From DYHD01 sp964411065 (GTDB taxonomy: Bacteria; Nitrospirota; Thermodesulfovibrionia; Thermodesulfovibrionales; Dissulfurispiraceae): a stretch of DNA of 25,708 nt. The notes beneath the pieces are model-generated. The model made no database searches and was not told the origin of the DNA. It saw nothing but the letters and a program-made list of their open reading frames with translations. The stretch covers positions 1 to 25,708 of the forward strand of contig CAYPJO010000021.1 of assembly GCA_964411065.1 (NCBI GenBank). The letters run 5' to 3'. Positions 1-7,885 of this stretch are shown here, one piece after another. Both the position numbers and the translations under genes were made by a program. Within the stretch, counting starts at the first letter, position 1; each line of letters starts with the position of its first letter.

Positions 1-42
1 TGTGACATTTTAAATTAGTAACCACACTAAGTCGGAGTTTAA

Positions 43-72
43 TTGACAAACCTGTTTAATTATTTTTACACT
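43..72 (+). promoter_or_regulatory. Candidate sigma70-type promoter for tig-clpP-clpX
   Basis: A perfect TTGACA box lies at 43-48. An 18-base spacer separates it from TACACT at 67-72, which matches four of six consensus -10 bases. The start site would fall near 79, leaving a leader of about 95 nt before tig. The -10 box is weak, so this is a suggestion only. Confidence 0.4.
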
Positions 73-94
73 TAAAGTTGAAGTACTTACATAA

Positions 95-114
95 GGGCTT
101 CTATAAAAAAGCCC
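95..114 (+). other. Small hairpin in the tig leader
   Basis: GGGCTT at 95-100 pairs with AAGCCC at 109-114 around an A/T-rich loop. No T-run follows on either strand, so it is a poor terminator. It could be a 5'-leader structure of the tig transcript or the weak end of an unseen upstream gene. Confidence 0.35.
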
Positions 115-172
115 CAAAAGTTCTCAAGCTAATGTTTAAAGAATTTTTTATATTCTATTAGAGGAGGAATTT

Positions 173-1420
173 TTGATAAAGTCTATTGAAGAGATCTCTG
201 AAACGAAAAAAAGGCTTACTTTAGAAATACCAGCAGATGCAATTGAATCTAAAATTAAAGAAAGCTTACTCGATGTCCAGAAGAAATCTCGGATTGCTGG
301 TTTTAGACCAGGTAAAGCCCCACTATCATTAATCGAGAAAAAATACGGCAAAAGCATTGAATCAGAAGTATTAGAGAAGCTAATACCAGAATATTATCAT
401 AAAGCAATTCAAGATTCTAAATTGAAACCAATCACTCAACCAATAATCGAGCATGCCTCTGAATTTTTGAGAAATTCACCTCTTTCTTTAACCTTCTTAA
501 TAGAGGTTTTACCTCAAATAGAGAATCTCGTTTATGACGGAATTAAGGTTAAAGATATTCCGATCGAGGTAACAGAAGAGGAGATAGAAAGAGTTATTAA
601 AAACTTAGCTGAAGAAAAGGCTATTTATGAAAATGTTGAAGGCTTTACAGAGTTAGGAGATCTCATTACAGTTGACTTCAAAACAGATATTGAAGAAAAT
701 CCAACAAAAGATTTTGTAATTAGAATAGGTTTTAGTCCCTTCCCCAAAGAATTTCATGAAGCATTAATAAATAAAAGGGTTAATGAACAATTTGAATTTT
801 CTGTTAGCTTTCCTTCTGAGATGCAGTCTCTATATGCAGGAAAAACTATTAATTTTACCATGACAATAAAGGATATTAAACGAAAGAAAATACAATCCAT
901 AGATGATGAATTTGCAAAGGATCTTGGGTTCGATAGCCTGGATAAGCTAAGAGAGGGGGTCAAAGAATCACTGACTACAGTTAAATCAAGGAATGCAAAG
1001 AATCGTATGTGTGCTGAAATAATCGATAAACTCCTAGAAACATATAAATTTGAGGTTCCCGAGAGTATGCTTAATGCTAAGGTAGAAGATATGATAGCTG
1101 AAAAAAGAACTTTAAGGAATGACGATCGATCCGACGAGGAACTCAGAAAAGAGTTACTCCCTCATGCTGAAAAAGAGGTTAAAACTTTCATTTTATTAAA
1201 ATTAATTGGTGAAAAAGAAAATATAAATGTTACTGAAGAAGATATGAAAACAAAGATTATTGAGATAGCACTAAATAATAAGCTCAAACCTGATGAAGTA
1301 ATAAAGCACTTTTTAAGAGTGGATGGGTCTTTAACAGCCCTAAATTACTCTATCTATGAGCAAAAGGTGAGAGATCTATTATTAAATAAATCGGAGGTTA
1401 TCAAAGGAGAAGAGCTATGA
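173..1420 (+). CDS. tig: Trigger factor, ribosome-associated chaperone
   Basis: Trigger factor binds the ribosome exit tunnel, shields nascent chains and has FKBP-type prolyl isomerase activity. The 415-residue protein has the usual architecture. The N-terminal ribosome-docking domain carries the signature GFRPGKAP at residues 43-50. An FKBP-like domain covers about 150-240 (it includes LGDLITVDF and YAGKTINFTM), and a long helical C-terminal SurA-like domain follows. The start is TTG at 173, set by the strong Shine-Dalgarno GAGGAGG at 161-167 with a 5-base gap; no ATG fits. The stop overlaps the clpP start by four bases (ATGA), so the two are translationally coupled. The tig-clpP-clpX order is widely conserved. 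Identification is secure. Confidence 0.96.
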   Translation: MIKSIEEISETKKRLTLEIPADAIESKIKESLLDVQKKSRIAGFRPGKAPLSLIEKKYGKSIESEVLEKLIPEYYHKAIQDSKLKPITQPIIEHASEFLRNSPLSLTFLIEVLPQIENLVYDGIKVKDIPIEVTEEEIERVIKNLAEEKAIYENVEGFTELGDLITVDFKTDIEENPTKDFVIRIGFSPFPKEFHEALINKRVNEQFEFSVSFPSEMQSLYAGKTINFTMTIKDIKRKKIQSIDDEFAKDLGFDSLDKLREGVKESLTTVKSRNAKNRMCAEIIDKLLETYKFEVPESMLNAKVEDMIAEKRTLRNDDRSDEELRKELLPHAEKEVKTFILLKLIGEKENINVTEEDMKTKIIEIALNNKLKPDEVIKHFLRVDGSLTALNYSIYEQKVRDLLLNKSEVIKGEEL

Positions 1421-2016
1421 GTATCGTTCCCATTGTAATAGAGCAAACAGGCAGAACAGAACGAGTATACGATATATATTCAAGACTCTTGAAGGATAGA
1501 ATAATCTTTATTGGCACACCCATTAATGATAATGTTGCTAATGTTGTGATAGCTCAACTACTCTTTTTACAAACAGAAGATCCTGAAAAGGATATCCACA
1601 TATATATAAATTCCCCTGGAGGCACTGTATCAGCTGGATTAGCAATATATGATACAATGCAATATGTAAAACCTGATATTGCAACTTACTGTATAGGTCA
1701 AGCTGCGAGTATGGGTGCTCTACTGCTAAGTGCAGGGACTAAAGGGAAGAGATTTGCGCTCCCTAATTCTCGCATAATGATTCACCAACCTATGGGGGGT
1801 TTTTATGGACAAGCAACAGATGTAGAAATTCATGCTAAAGAAATTTTAAAGATGAAAGAAACTTTAAATAGAATTCTGGCTTATCACACTGGACAACCCT
1901 TTGAAAAAATTCAAGCTGATACAGAAAGGGATTTCTTCATGTCTGGTTTGGATGCAAAAAACTACGGAATTGTAGATGATGTAATTAGCCCCATTAAAGA
2001 AGTAAAAAAACAATAA
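1417..2016 (+). CDS. clpP: ATP-dependent Clp protease proteolytic subunit
   Basis: This is the cytoplasmic serine protease that forms the tetradecameric chamber fed by ClpX or ClpA/C. The 199 residues match the family length. The catalytic triad is visible: Ser98 in GQAASMGA, His123 in MIHQPMGG and Asp172 in ERDFF. The oxyanion-loop motif NSPGG lies at 65-69. There is no long propeptide; catalysis-ready sequence begins almost at the start. The gene starts inside the last codons of tig (ATGA overlap) and is followed by clpX after 65 bp. That gap contains a perfect 17-base palindrome which may allow separate control of clpX. Confidence 0.97.
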   Translation: MSIVPIVIEQTGRTERVYDIYSRLLKDRIIFIGTPINDNVANVVIAQLLFLQTEDPEKDIHIYINSPGGTVSAGLAIYDTMQYVKPDIATYCIGQAASMGALLLSAGTKGKRFALPNSRIMIHQPMGGFYGQATDVEIHAKEILKMKETLNRILAYHTGQPFEKIQADTERDFFMSGLDAKNYGIVDDVISPIKEVKKQ

Positions 2017-2019
2017 ACA

Positions 2020-2036
2020 GCTTTTATCATAAAAGC
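2020..2036. promoter_or_regulatory. Perfect 17-base palindrome between clpP and clpX
   Basis: GCTTTTAT and ATAAAAGC flank a single central C. The dyad starts four bases after the clpP stop codon. No T-run follows, so it is not a standard terminator. It could be an operator or a small mRNA processing or stabilising hairpin between the two cistrons. Confidence 0.4.
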
Positions 2037-2081
2037 GATAAAATGCAACTTTCTCAAGTTAATCTATATAAGGGAGTATAG

Positions 2082-3323
2082 ATGTCGAAGAAAATATACA
2101 ATGAAAAAGAAAGATGCTCTTTTTGCGGAAAACCGCAAACAGATGTTAAAAAAATGATTGCAGGTCCTATGGTCTATATTTGCGATGAGTGTATTTACCT
2201 TTGCAATGAGTTGATAAAGCAAGAAAAAAACAAAGTGCAAAAAGACCTGTCGGAAAAATTACCTCTTCCTAAGGAAATTCATAAATTCCTTGATGATTAT
2301 GTGATCGGTCAAGAGAAGGCTAAAAAGATACTTTCTGTCGCTGTTTACAACCATTACAAAAGAATCTTCAATAGTTCTAAGTCTGGAGTTGAACTTCAGA
2401 AGAGTAATATATTATTAATAGGTCCTACTGGAACAGGTAAAACCTTACTTGCACAGACTCTTGCAAGATTTCTTGATGTACCTTTTGCAATCTCCGATGC
2501 TACTACTTTGACAGAAGCAGGTTATGTGGGAGAAGATGTTGAAAATATATTATTGAGATTATTGCAAGCAGCTGACTATAACATTGAAAAAGCTCAGCTT
2601 GGCATTGTTTACATAGATGAAATAGATAAAATCTCTAAAAAATCCGACAATCCTTCCATAACTCGTGATGTTTCAGGAGAAGGTGTCCAGCAAGCCCTTT
2701 TAAAAATAATAGAAGGCACAGTAGCAAACATACCTCCCCAAGGGGGTAGAAAGCATCCTCACCAAGAATTTATCCAATTGGATACTACCAATATACTTTT
2801 CATCTGTGGTGGCGCTTTTGTAGGGCTTGACCAGATAATAGCAAAAAGAAAAGGTAAAAGGAATATCGGCTTCCACCTTGGATACGAAGTGGAGGCTCAG
2901 TCAACTTCAGAAAACATACTCAAGCTTGTTGAGCCGGAGGATTTATTGAAATATGGCTTAATACCAGAATTTGTAGGCAGACTTCCCATAATTGCAGTCT
3001 TAGATGAACTCGATGAAAAAGCTCTCATTAAGATACTTACTGAACCTAAAAACGCCCTTATCAAACAATATCAACAACTATTATCTTTTGAGAATGTGAA
3101 GCTCACTTTTACAGAAGGCGCTTTGAAAGCAATTGCAAAAAAATCTATAGAGAAAAAAGCTGGTGCAAGAGGTCTAAGAGCAATACTGGAGGAGGTCATG
3201 CTCGATGTAATGTATGAAATACCTTCAAGCAAAGGTGTTCGTGAGTGCATAGTTAATGAAGATACAATTATGAGAAAAGACCCTCCCATTCTTATTTTCG
3301 AAAATAAAGTTGAATCTGCATAA
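2082..3323 (+). CDS. clpX: Clp protease ATP-binding unfoldase ClpX
   Basis: This AAA+ unfoldase recognises, unfolds and threads substrates into ClpP. All landmarks are present in 413 residues. The N-terminal zinc-binding domain has Cys12, Cys15, Cys34 and Cys37. Walker A GPTGTGKT spans 114-121 and Walker B IVYIDEID spans 175-182. The pore loop GYVG is at 147-150, the RKH loop at 223-225 and the ClpP-docking IGF loop at 272-274. The start ATG is supported by AGGGAG at 2071-2076. It follows clpP by 65 bp and is separated from hemC by 85 bp. The IGF loop confirms it is a partner for the neighbouring ClpP, not a stand-alone ATPase. Confidence 0.97.
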   Translation: MSKKIYNEKERCSFCGKPQTDVKKMIAGPMVYICDECIYLCNELIKQEKNKVQKDLSEKLPLPKEIHKFLDDYVIGQEKAKKILSVAVYNHYKRIFNSSKSGVELQKSNILLIGPTGTGKTLLAQTLARFLDVPFAISDATTLTEAGYVGEDVENILLRLLQAADYNIEKAQLGIVYIDEIDKISKKSDNPSITRDVSGEGVQQALLKIIEGTVANIPPQGGRKHPHQEFIQLDTTNILFICGGAFVGLDQIIAKRKGKRNIGFHLGYEVEAQSTSENILKLVEPEDLLKYGLIPEFVGRLPIIAVLDELDEKALIKILTEPKNALIKQYQQLLSFENVKLTFTEGALKAIAKKSIEKKAGARGLRAILEEVMLDVMYEIPSSKGVRECIVNEDTIMRKDPPILIFENKVESA

Positions 3324-3392
3324 GTGAGTTCATAAAATATTTGATAAAACGTGAAAAATTATCCCTTTATTGTCTTCTTGAAGATTGTCACC

Positions 3393-3407
3393 GGATAAGA
3401 TTTATCC
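3393..3407 (+). promoter_or_regulatory. Perfect inverted repeat just before the hemC start
   Basis: GGATAA at 3393-3398 and TTATCC at 3402-3407 form a perfect 6-bp stem with a 3-base loop, ending one base before the hemC ATG at 3409. The only Shine-Dalgarno-like bases (GGAT) lie in its left arm, so folding could mask ribosome entry. It could also be a protein operator. Confidence 0.35.
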
Positions 3408-3408
3408 T

Positions 3409-4401
3409 ATGGAAAAGATAATAATTGGCACTCGTGGTAGTAAATTAGCTCTATGGCAAGCCGAACATATTAAAGCAGAACTTTTAAAATTGTATCCTGC
3501 CTTCAATTTTGAGCTTAAAAAGATCAGAACTACTGGTGACAAAATCTTAGATGTGCCTCTTGCAAAGGTAGGAGGTAAAGGTTTATTTGTAAAGGAGATT
3601 GAGGAAGCACTCATAAAAGGTGAAGTCGATATAGCCGTCCATAGTATGAAAGATGTTCCTACAGAATTACCCAAAGGTTTACACCTTGCTGTAATTACCA
3701 AAAGAGAAGATCCAAGAGATGCACTCATAATAAGAAAGAATGATAATAAAAAAGATAAGGTTAAGAGTCTGAAAGACCTACCAAAAGGTTCTATAATCGG
3801 TACAAGCAGTCTCAGGCGATCATGCCAACTGTTAAGTCATAAACCTGATATAAAAATTGAACCTCTAAGGGGTAATCTTGATACAAGACTTAGAAAATTA
3901 GACGAAGGAAAATTTGATGGAATAGTTCTCGCTGTTGCAGGAATCAAAAGATTAGGCATAGAAAAGAGGATAACAGAAATTATAAATCCAGAAATTATTT
4001 TGCCAGCCATTGGGCAGGGAGCGCTCGGCATTGAAGCAAGAACAAATGATGAAAGAATTAATGAATTATTAAAGCCTTTAGATGATAAGGAAACTCGAAT
4101 CTGCATAAGCGCTGAAAGAGCTTTCTTAAAAACCCTTGGGGGCGGTTGTCAGGTACCCATAGCCGCTTATGCGAGGATAGTAACAGAAGAAGCAAACGTC
4201 CAAAAAAATCAATCAACGAGTATTGTTAGTTACAAAAAACTATTGATAATAGAAGGGTTTGTAGGGAACTTAAGAGGCGATAAAATAATAAAAGATCGAA
4301 TAGAAGGACCTCCAGAAAGAGCTGAGGACATAGGGATTCAATTAGCAGAGATGCTTCTCCTAAAAGGAGCAAAAGAGATACTCTCAGAGGTCTATTTATG
4401 A
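3409..4401 (+). CDS. hemC: Porphobilinogen deaminase (hydroxymethylbilane synthase)
   Basis: HemC joins four porphobilinogen units into hydroxymethylbilane in the cytoplasm, the step before uroporphyrinogen III. The product has 330 residues, normal for the family. It opens with IGTRGSKLALWQ, contains GGKGLFVKEIE and the signature IGQGALGIEAR, and carries the dipyrromethane-cofactor cysteine as Cys247 in GGGCQVP. I chose ATG 3409 because the family starts 2-6 residues before IGTRGS. An in-frame TTG at 3385 would add eight unconserved residues. The stop overlaps the next gene by four bases (ATGA), so it is coupled to the cobA-hemD fusion that consumes its product. Confidence 0.96.
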   Translation: MEKIIIGTRGSKLALWQAEHIKAELLKLYPAFNFELKKIRTTGDKILDVPLAKVGGKGLFVKEIEEALIKGEVDIAVHSMKDVPTELPKGLHLAVITKREDPRDALIIRKNDNKKDKVKSLKDLPKGSIIGTSSLRRSCQLLSHKPDIKIEPLRGNLDTRLRKLDEGKFDGIVLAVAGIKRLGIEKRITEIINPEIILPAIGQGALGIEARTNDERINELLKPLDDKETRICISAERAFLKTLGGGCQVPIAAYARIVTEEANVQKNQSTSIVSYKKLLIIEGFVGNLRGDKIIKDRIEGPPERAEDIGIQLAEMLLLKGAKEILSEVYL

Positions 4402-5942
4402 TGAAAAAAGGTAAAGTTTACATAGTAGGGGCTGGTCCTGGAGATATCGGACTACTAACCGTTAAGGGCCTAAAATGCCTGCAAAAAGCAGATGTTGTTG
4501 TCTACGATTTTCATCTTAATGCACAGATATTAAATTACATTAATAAAGATGCCGAATTTGTATATGCAGGTAAAAGAGGAGGGCATCATGAAATGTCACA
4601 AGAAGAGATTAACCAAGCCATAATAAGTAAAGCCTTAGAGAATAAGATTGTTTGCAGGTTAAAAGGTGGTGATCCCTTCATTTTTGGAAGAGGGGGAGAA
4701 GAAGCTGAGGCACTTGCTTCAAAAGGTATAGAATTTGAGATAGTACCAGGTGTAAGCTCCGCTATTGCTGTTCCAGCCTATGCTGGAATCCCTTTAACCC
4801 ACAGAAAATACTCTTCCTCATTTGCTGTCATTACAGGCAACGAAGATATAACGAAACCAGAAAGCACTATAGATTGGGCAAATTTAGCAAAAAATTACGA
4901 TACTCTCATATTTTTGATGGGTGTTAGAAATCTTAGTAATATAACTCAAAAACTTATCTCCAATGGCAAACCGCCGGATACTCCGACAGCTCTCATAAGA
5001 TGGGGAACACGTCCTGATCAAAAAACAATAGTAAGCACCTTAGAAAAAATTGCAGATGATGCTAAAGACGCCCAGATAAAACCTCCAGCAGTAATGATAG
5101 TTGGTTTAGTTGTTCAATTGAGAAAGGTTCTTAATTGGTATGAGAAGAAACCCTTATTTGGTCATAGAATATTAATTACACGGGAGTATACAGCTGATTA
5201 TGAGCCTCTTGAAGAACTCGGAGCAGAGATTTTTGAATTCCCAACTATTAAGGTAGTCCCTACAGATAATTTTGAGCAACTTGACGATTGCATAGAGAAA
5301 ATAGGAATGTACAACTGGATAATATTTACAAGCAAAAATAGTTTTAAATTCTTCCTTCAAAGACTACTGATAAAAAATAAAGATTTAAGAGACTTAAAGG
5401 GAATAAATATATGTGCAATAGGCTCAAAAACAGCCGATGAACTAAGAAGTTTCGGAATTAAAGTTGACCTTGTCCCAGAGACATTCAGTTCAGAAGGTTT
5501 AATAGATATTTTTACAAAGAGTAGCTTAAAAAATACAAAGATATTACTGCCAAGAGCCGAAGAGGGAAGAGATGTTTTTCCTAATAAAATTAGAGAACTC
5601 GGTGGTCATATTGATACACCTACCACTTACAAAACTATTAAACCAGAAAAACATGCAAAAAGACTTATGAGATTCTTAAAGACTGGTAGAATCACCATAG
5701 CTACCTTCACAAGCGCTTCGACCTTTCATAATTTCGTTGATATTTTAGGTAGTGAAGGGGAACAACTTTTAAAAGAATTGACGATTGCGGCTATAGGACC
5801 TATTACAGCAAAAGCAATTGAGAAGTTTGGTCTGAAAGTGACAATAATGCCTCAAAAAGCAACTATTCCCAGCATGGTTAATGAGATAATTGAATGGGCA
5901 AAAAGTGAGAATAATAAACTGCATATTTTAAAAAATATATGA
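4398..5942 (+). CDS. cobA-hemD: Fused uroporphyrinogen-III C-methyltransferase / uroporphyrinogen-III synthase
   Basis: This is a bifunctional enzyme of tetrapyrrole synthesis. The N-terminal half (about residues 5-245) is an SAM-dependent uroporphyrinogen-III methyltransferase, with GAGPGD at 11-16, VVYDFHL, GKRGG, RLKGGDPFIFGRGGEE and VPGVSSA. The C-terminal half (about 255-500) is a HemD-type synthase with ILITREYTADYEPLEELGAE near its start and FTSKNSF and FTSAST typical of the two HemD lobes. Together they turn hydroxymethylbilane into precorrin-2, the branch to siroheme. That matters here because dissimilatory sulfite reductase, downstream of the sat/apr pathway in this window, needs siroheme. 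A second in-frame ATG immediately follows the first. No precorrin-2 dehydrogenase/chelatase is in the window. Confidence 0.95.
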   Translation: MMKKGKVYIVGAGPGDIGLLTVKGLKCLQKADVVVYDFHLNAQILNYINKDAEFVYAGKRGGHHEMSQEEINQAIISKALENKIVCRLKGGDPFIFGRGGEEAEALASKGIEFEIVPGVSSAIAVPAYAGIPLTHRKYSSSFAVITGNEDITKPESTIDWANLAKNYDTLIFLMGVRNLSNITQKLISNGKPPDTPTALIRWGTRPDQKTIVSTLEKIADDAKDAQIKPPAVMIVGLVVQLRKVLNWYEKKPLFGHRILITREYTADYEPLEELGAEIFEFPTIKVVPTDNFEQLDDCIEKIGMYNWIIFTSKNSFKFFLQRLLIKNKDLRDLKGINICAIGSKTADELRSFGIKVDLVPETFSSEGLIDIFTKSSLKNTKILLPRAEEGRDVFPNKIRELGGHIDTPTTYKTIKPEKHAKRLMRFLKTGRITIATFTSASTFHNFVDILGSEGEQLLKELTIAAIGPITAKAIEKFGLKVTIMPQKATIPSMVNEIIEWAKSENNKLHILKNI

Positions 5943-5985
5943 TTATGCTATTATAAAATGCTAATAAAAAAACTTAGGAGAATTT

Positions 5986-6342
5986 ATGAAAGAGATAAAA
6001 TACAAAAAATATAGTGAAGAAGAAAAAAAAATTTATAATGAATCGATTCAAAAGATTCTTGCTTCTTTAAAAAATGGCAGTACCTTTCAGGATGCCTGTA
6101 AAGAGGTAGAGATCATAGATCCATCCCTTAAAAAGTTTATTCACTATGATGCCATCAAAGTAATGATTGCAGAATTACACTATAAAGATGGACTCTCGCT
6201 TGATGAAGTGGCAAAAAGACTCGATATTCCTATTACAATCTTGAGTTTTGCTCGGATGGAAATGCTTGAAGAAGTTGCTTTATCAGTAAGCCGCTCCTTT
6301 AGAGAGAGTAATCCTGACTTCTTCAAAGCTTTCGATGCATAA
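5986..6342 (+). CDS. Conserved-looking small protein, function unknown
   Basis: This is a 118-residue soluble, charged, probably all-helical protein with no signal peptide or membrane segment. I do not recognise a named family. Residues about 70-100 (KDGLSLDEVAKRLDIPITIL) resemble a helix-turn-helix of the sigma-factor/MerR kind, which suggests DNA binding, but this is only a pattern impression. The start ATG has a good ribosome site (TAGGAG, 6-base gap). It lies 43 bp after cobA-hemD on the same strand and is the last gene of the plus-strand block, so it may be co-transcribed with the haem genes. Codon use matches its neighbours. Confidence 0.75.
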   Translation: MKEIKYKKYSEEEKKIYNESIQKILASLKNGSTFQDACKEVEIIDPSLKKFIHYDAIKVMIAELHYKDGLSLDEVAKRLDIPITILSFARMEMLEEVALSVSRSFRESNPDFFKAFDA

Positions 6343-6357
6343 AAAATAATAGATAAC

Positions 6358-6492
6358 TTAATCATCTTTCTTGCTCTTTAAGAAGCTTAAAATTCGGGAG
6401 TTGTCAAGAAAAATGTATTCTCTTGCATCCTTAAAATGAGGCAAAAAACCTCCTTGAAATAAGAAGTGGTTTAAATAAAAGGATGACAACAT
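6358..6492 (-). pseudogene. Short open frame, possible C-terminal gene remnant
   Basis: A 44-codon frame runs from ATG at 6492 to TAA at 6358, convergent with and 15 bp beyond the preceding plus-strand gene. Its product is protein-like (for example FKDAREYIFLDNSRIL) and ends normally, which suggests the tail of an eroded gene. I cannot name the family. It lies in the same degraded stretch as the methyltransferase and transposase scraps. It could equally be chance. Confidence 0.25.
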
Positions 6493-6523
6493 AGTCACTA
6501 ATGGTCAGGTGAAGACAGTGCAT

Positions 6524-6557
6524 ATGTGGTGTTAGGGGGTTCCGAATCCCTATCGTC
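6524..6557 (+). other. tRNA-3'-end-like fragment
   Basis: The bases around 6526-6556 resemble a T-arm and acceptor end: a GGG / CCC stem, a TTCCGAAT loop with one base more than the standard TTCGAAT, then TATCGTCCCCA. No matching 5' acceptor strand or anticodon arm is visible in the 90 bases before it, so it is not a working tRNA. It may be an attachment-site relic of an integrated element, or coincidence. Confidence 0.25.
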
Positions 6558-6595
6558 CCCAGTGGCGAATTTAACTCCCATTCAAAAATAAAATA

Positions 6596-7178
6596 TCACT
6601 TTTGGAAAACTAAAATATCCTCTACTCCTATTTTACCTTTGTCGGCTTTTGATAAGCCATGTTCAATAACATCGATCAATTTAAAACCAGTTGACTTACC
6701 TAAATCTACTAATATTGATGATGTTTCAATTACTTCTTCTTTCCCGTTTATTACCCAAGAATGATATTTACTAATAACCATTAAATAAAATTTATTTTCC
6801 CTAAAACTCTATAACATTCTTTAAATGAAAGTTTCATCATTTTAAGATAATTTTGGACAACTTCGGCTTTGTTAGTTCTAAAACACTTTCTCAATAGCTC
6901 TATAAGTTTTAAGCTTGAATTTGGCAAAATAATAGAAGAATATTTATCTCTTACAAAAAGAGGTTTGATCTCATGCTTGCTTTCATATCTATGCTTTGCT
7001 TCGTAAAAACTATTTGTTGATTTCCAAACAAGGTCTTCATCTAATCCTAATATCAATATAGAAATTTTATTTTTCCAATATAATCTAAAGCATCAAAATA
7101 AGGTGGTGATGTAAGTATACCATCCATAGTTTCATCTTTTATCATGGAGAGGATTAAACTAAAAATTGTGAAAAAGGG
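6596..7178 (-). pseudogene. Decayed DNA methyltransferase (SPPY-type), C-terminal part
   Basis: Reading the minus strand in three consecutive frames gives one continuous homologous product. First comes KDETMDGILTSPPYFDALDY (frame open from about 7178), carrying the SPPY catalytic motif of N4/N6 amino-methyltransferases. After a frameshift near 7058 follows LGLDEDLVWKSTNSFYEAKHR, running to 6781. After a second shift near 6785 comes a final stretch ending EDILVFQK at 6596. The SPPY-FDALDY run and the terminal ILVFQK are typical of site-specific or orphan DNA methylases. The N-terminal SAM-binding half is missing: homology stops about where an inverted-repeat copy begins (7171). Two frameshifts and truncation make it non-functional. 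The family call rests on motif recognition. Confidence 0.7.
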
Positions 7179-7215
7179 TTATGGGAAAATTTAAAAAGTT
7201 AAGGAGGCGGTATGG
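7171..7215 (+). repeat. Diverged inverted repeat, left copy
   Basis: This 45-base stretch matches, in opposite orientation, 7886-7930. The shared core reads AGGGTTATGG-AAAATTTAAAAAG, then a TAAG-rich segment and GGTATG. I count roughly 80-85 percent identity by eye, with weaker similarity continuing inward. The copies bound a 760-bp segment that carries a small secreted-protein gene. The left copy begins where the methyltransferase remnant loses its frame. Confidence 0.55.
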
Positions 7216-7265
7216 AAAAATGAGCAAGAAATGTTGTCCCAGAAAAAAATTCAAAAAATTATTAA

Positions 7266-7355
7266 CTCTATGGAAGAGTCCCCCCACAGAGGACAATATT
7301 CCAGTCTTCAGATTTCGCTACTTCCTCCTAGATGAAAGAAGTCTAAATGCGAGAT
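7266..7355 (+). other. Region with two adjacent secondary structures
   Basis: CTCTATGG at 7266-7273 pairs with CCACAGAG at 7284-7291 with one mismatch. ATTTCGC (7312-7318) pairs with GCGAGAT (7349-7355), and inside it ACTTC (7320-7324) pairs with GAAGT (7338-7342). The stretch has no supported gene. It could be subterminal hairpins of a dead IS element or a structured RNA. Confidence 0.3.
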
Positions 7356-7447
7356 GCTATAGGCAAGCAACTGTTTTGTGGTCACAAAATTTTCTACTTT
7401 TCTTCCCAGATTGTTCTCCTGATTACGTTAAATTTCTCTTGTATGAG

Positions 7448-7717
7448 TTAGTCATCAAAATTTCCATACTTATAACTATAAAACAGACACAATTTTATTT
7501 TAACCGCCTTCTCTGTCTTTTCCTTCTTTACATCATCCTTTTCAGCGTCAGCCTTAGGATCGTCAGCCGATGTGGGAGCAGACCATTCCGTTGGAGAAGT
7601 AGTCTTGGGAGCTTCATCCTTTTTAGCGACCGCCGTAGGAGCTTCAGTTGCAAATGCGACTGTAGAAAGAGGGAATGTGAACAAGAGCGATATAACAATT
7701 GCTAACATCTTCCTCAT
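7448..7717 (-). CDS. Small putative secreted protein, Ala/Lys/Asp-rich
   Basis: The 89-residue product begins with a clear signal peptide: MRK, then a hydrophobic core LAIVISLLFTF, then an AFA cleavage site near residue 23. The mature part is low-complexity and rich in Ala, Lys, Asp and Pro. The last 16 residues (from about IKLCLFYSYK) differ sharply in composition from the rest, so the original reading frame may have been lost and the protein may be truncated. A purine-rich stretch (GGGATGAGAAAAAG) precedes the ATG at 7717. It sits alone inside the inverted-repeat pair of the degraded junction. A plus-strand frame of 174 codons overlaps it but has no homology, no convincing start site and unlikely composition. 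Function unknown. Confidence 0.5.
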   Translation of the reverse strand: MRKMLAIVISLLFTFPLSTVAFATEAPTAVAKKDEAPKTTSPTEWSAPTSADDPKADAEKDDVKKEKTEKAVKIKLCLFYSYKYGNFDD

Positions 7718-7885
7718 ATCTTTTTCTCATCCCTTTTATGTGGATTTTTTTGTTTGCCAAATTTTATGGTTTTTTAGTAGCAAGACCATGCTCTAACAGT
7801 AAACATCTTTCCTCAAAAATAATCTCGCTGAAATGGTATTGTTTCCACAAAATTGACAAAAGGAGCAATCTTCCTTACTCTTATT

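Noticed and set aside
3402..3728. Minus-strand frame of 108 codons opposite hemC
   Set aside because: Antisense shadow of hemC with no own ribosome site or homology.
7181..7705. Plus-strand frame of 174 codons
   Set aside because: No recognisable domain, no adequate ribosome site, and unlikely composition. It covers hairpins and the antisense of a signal-peptide protein, so it is most likely chance.
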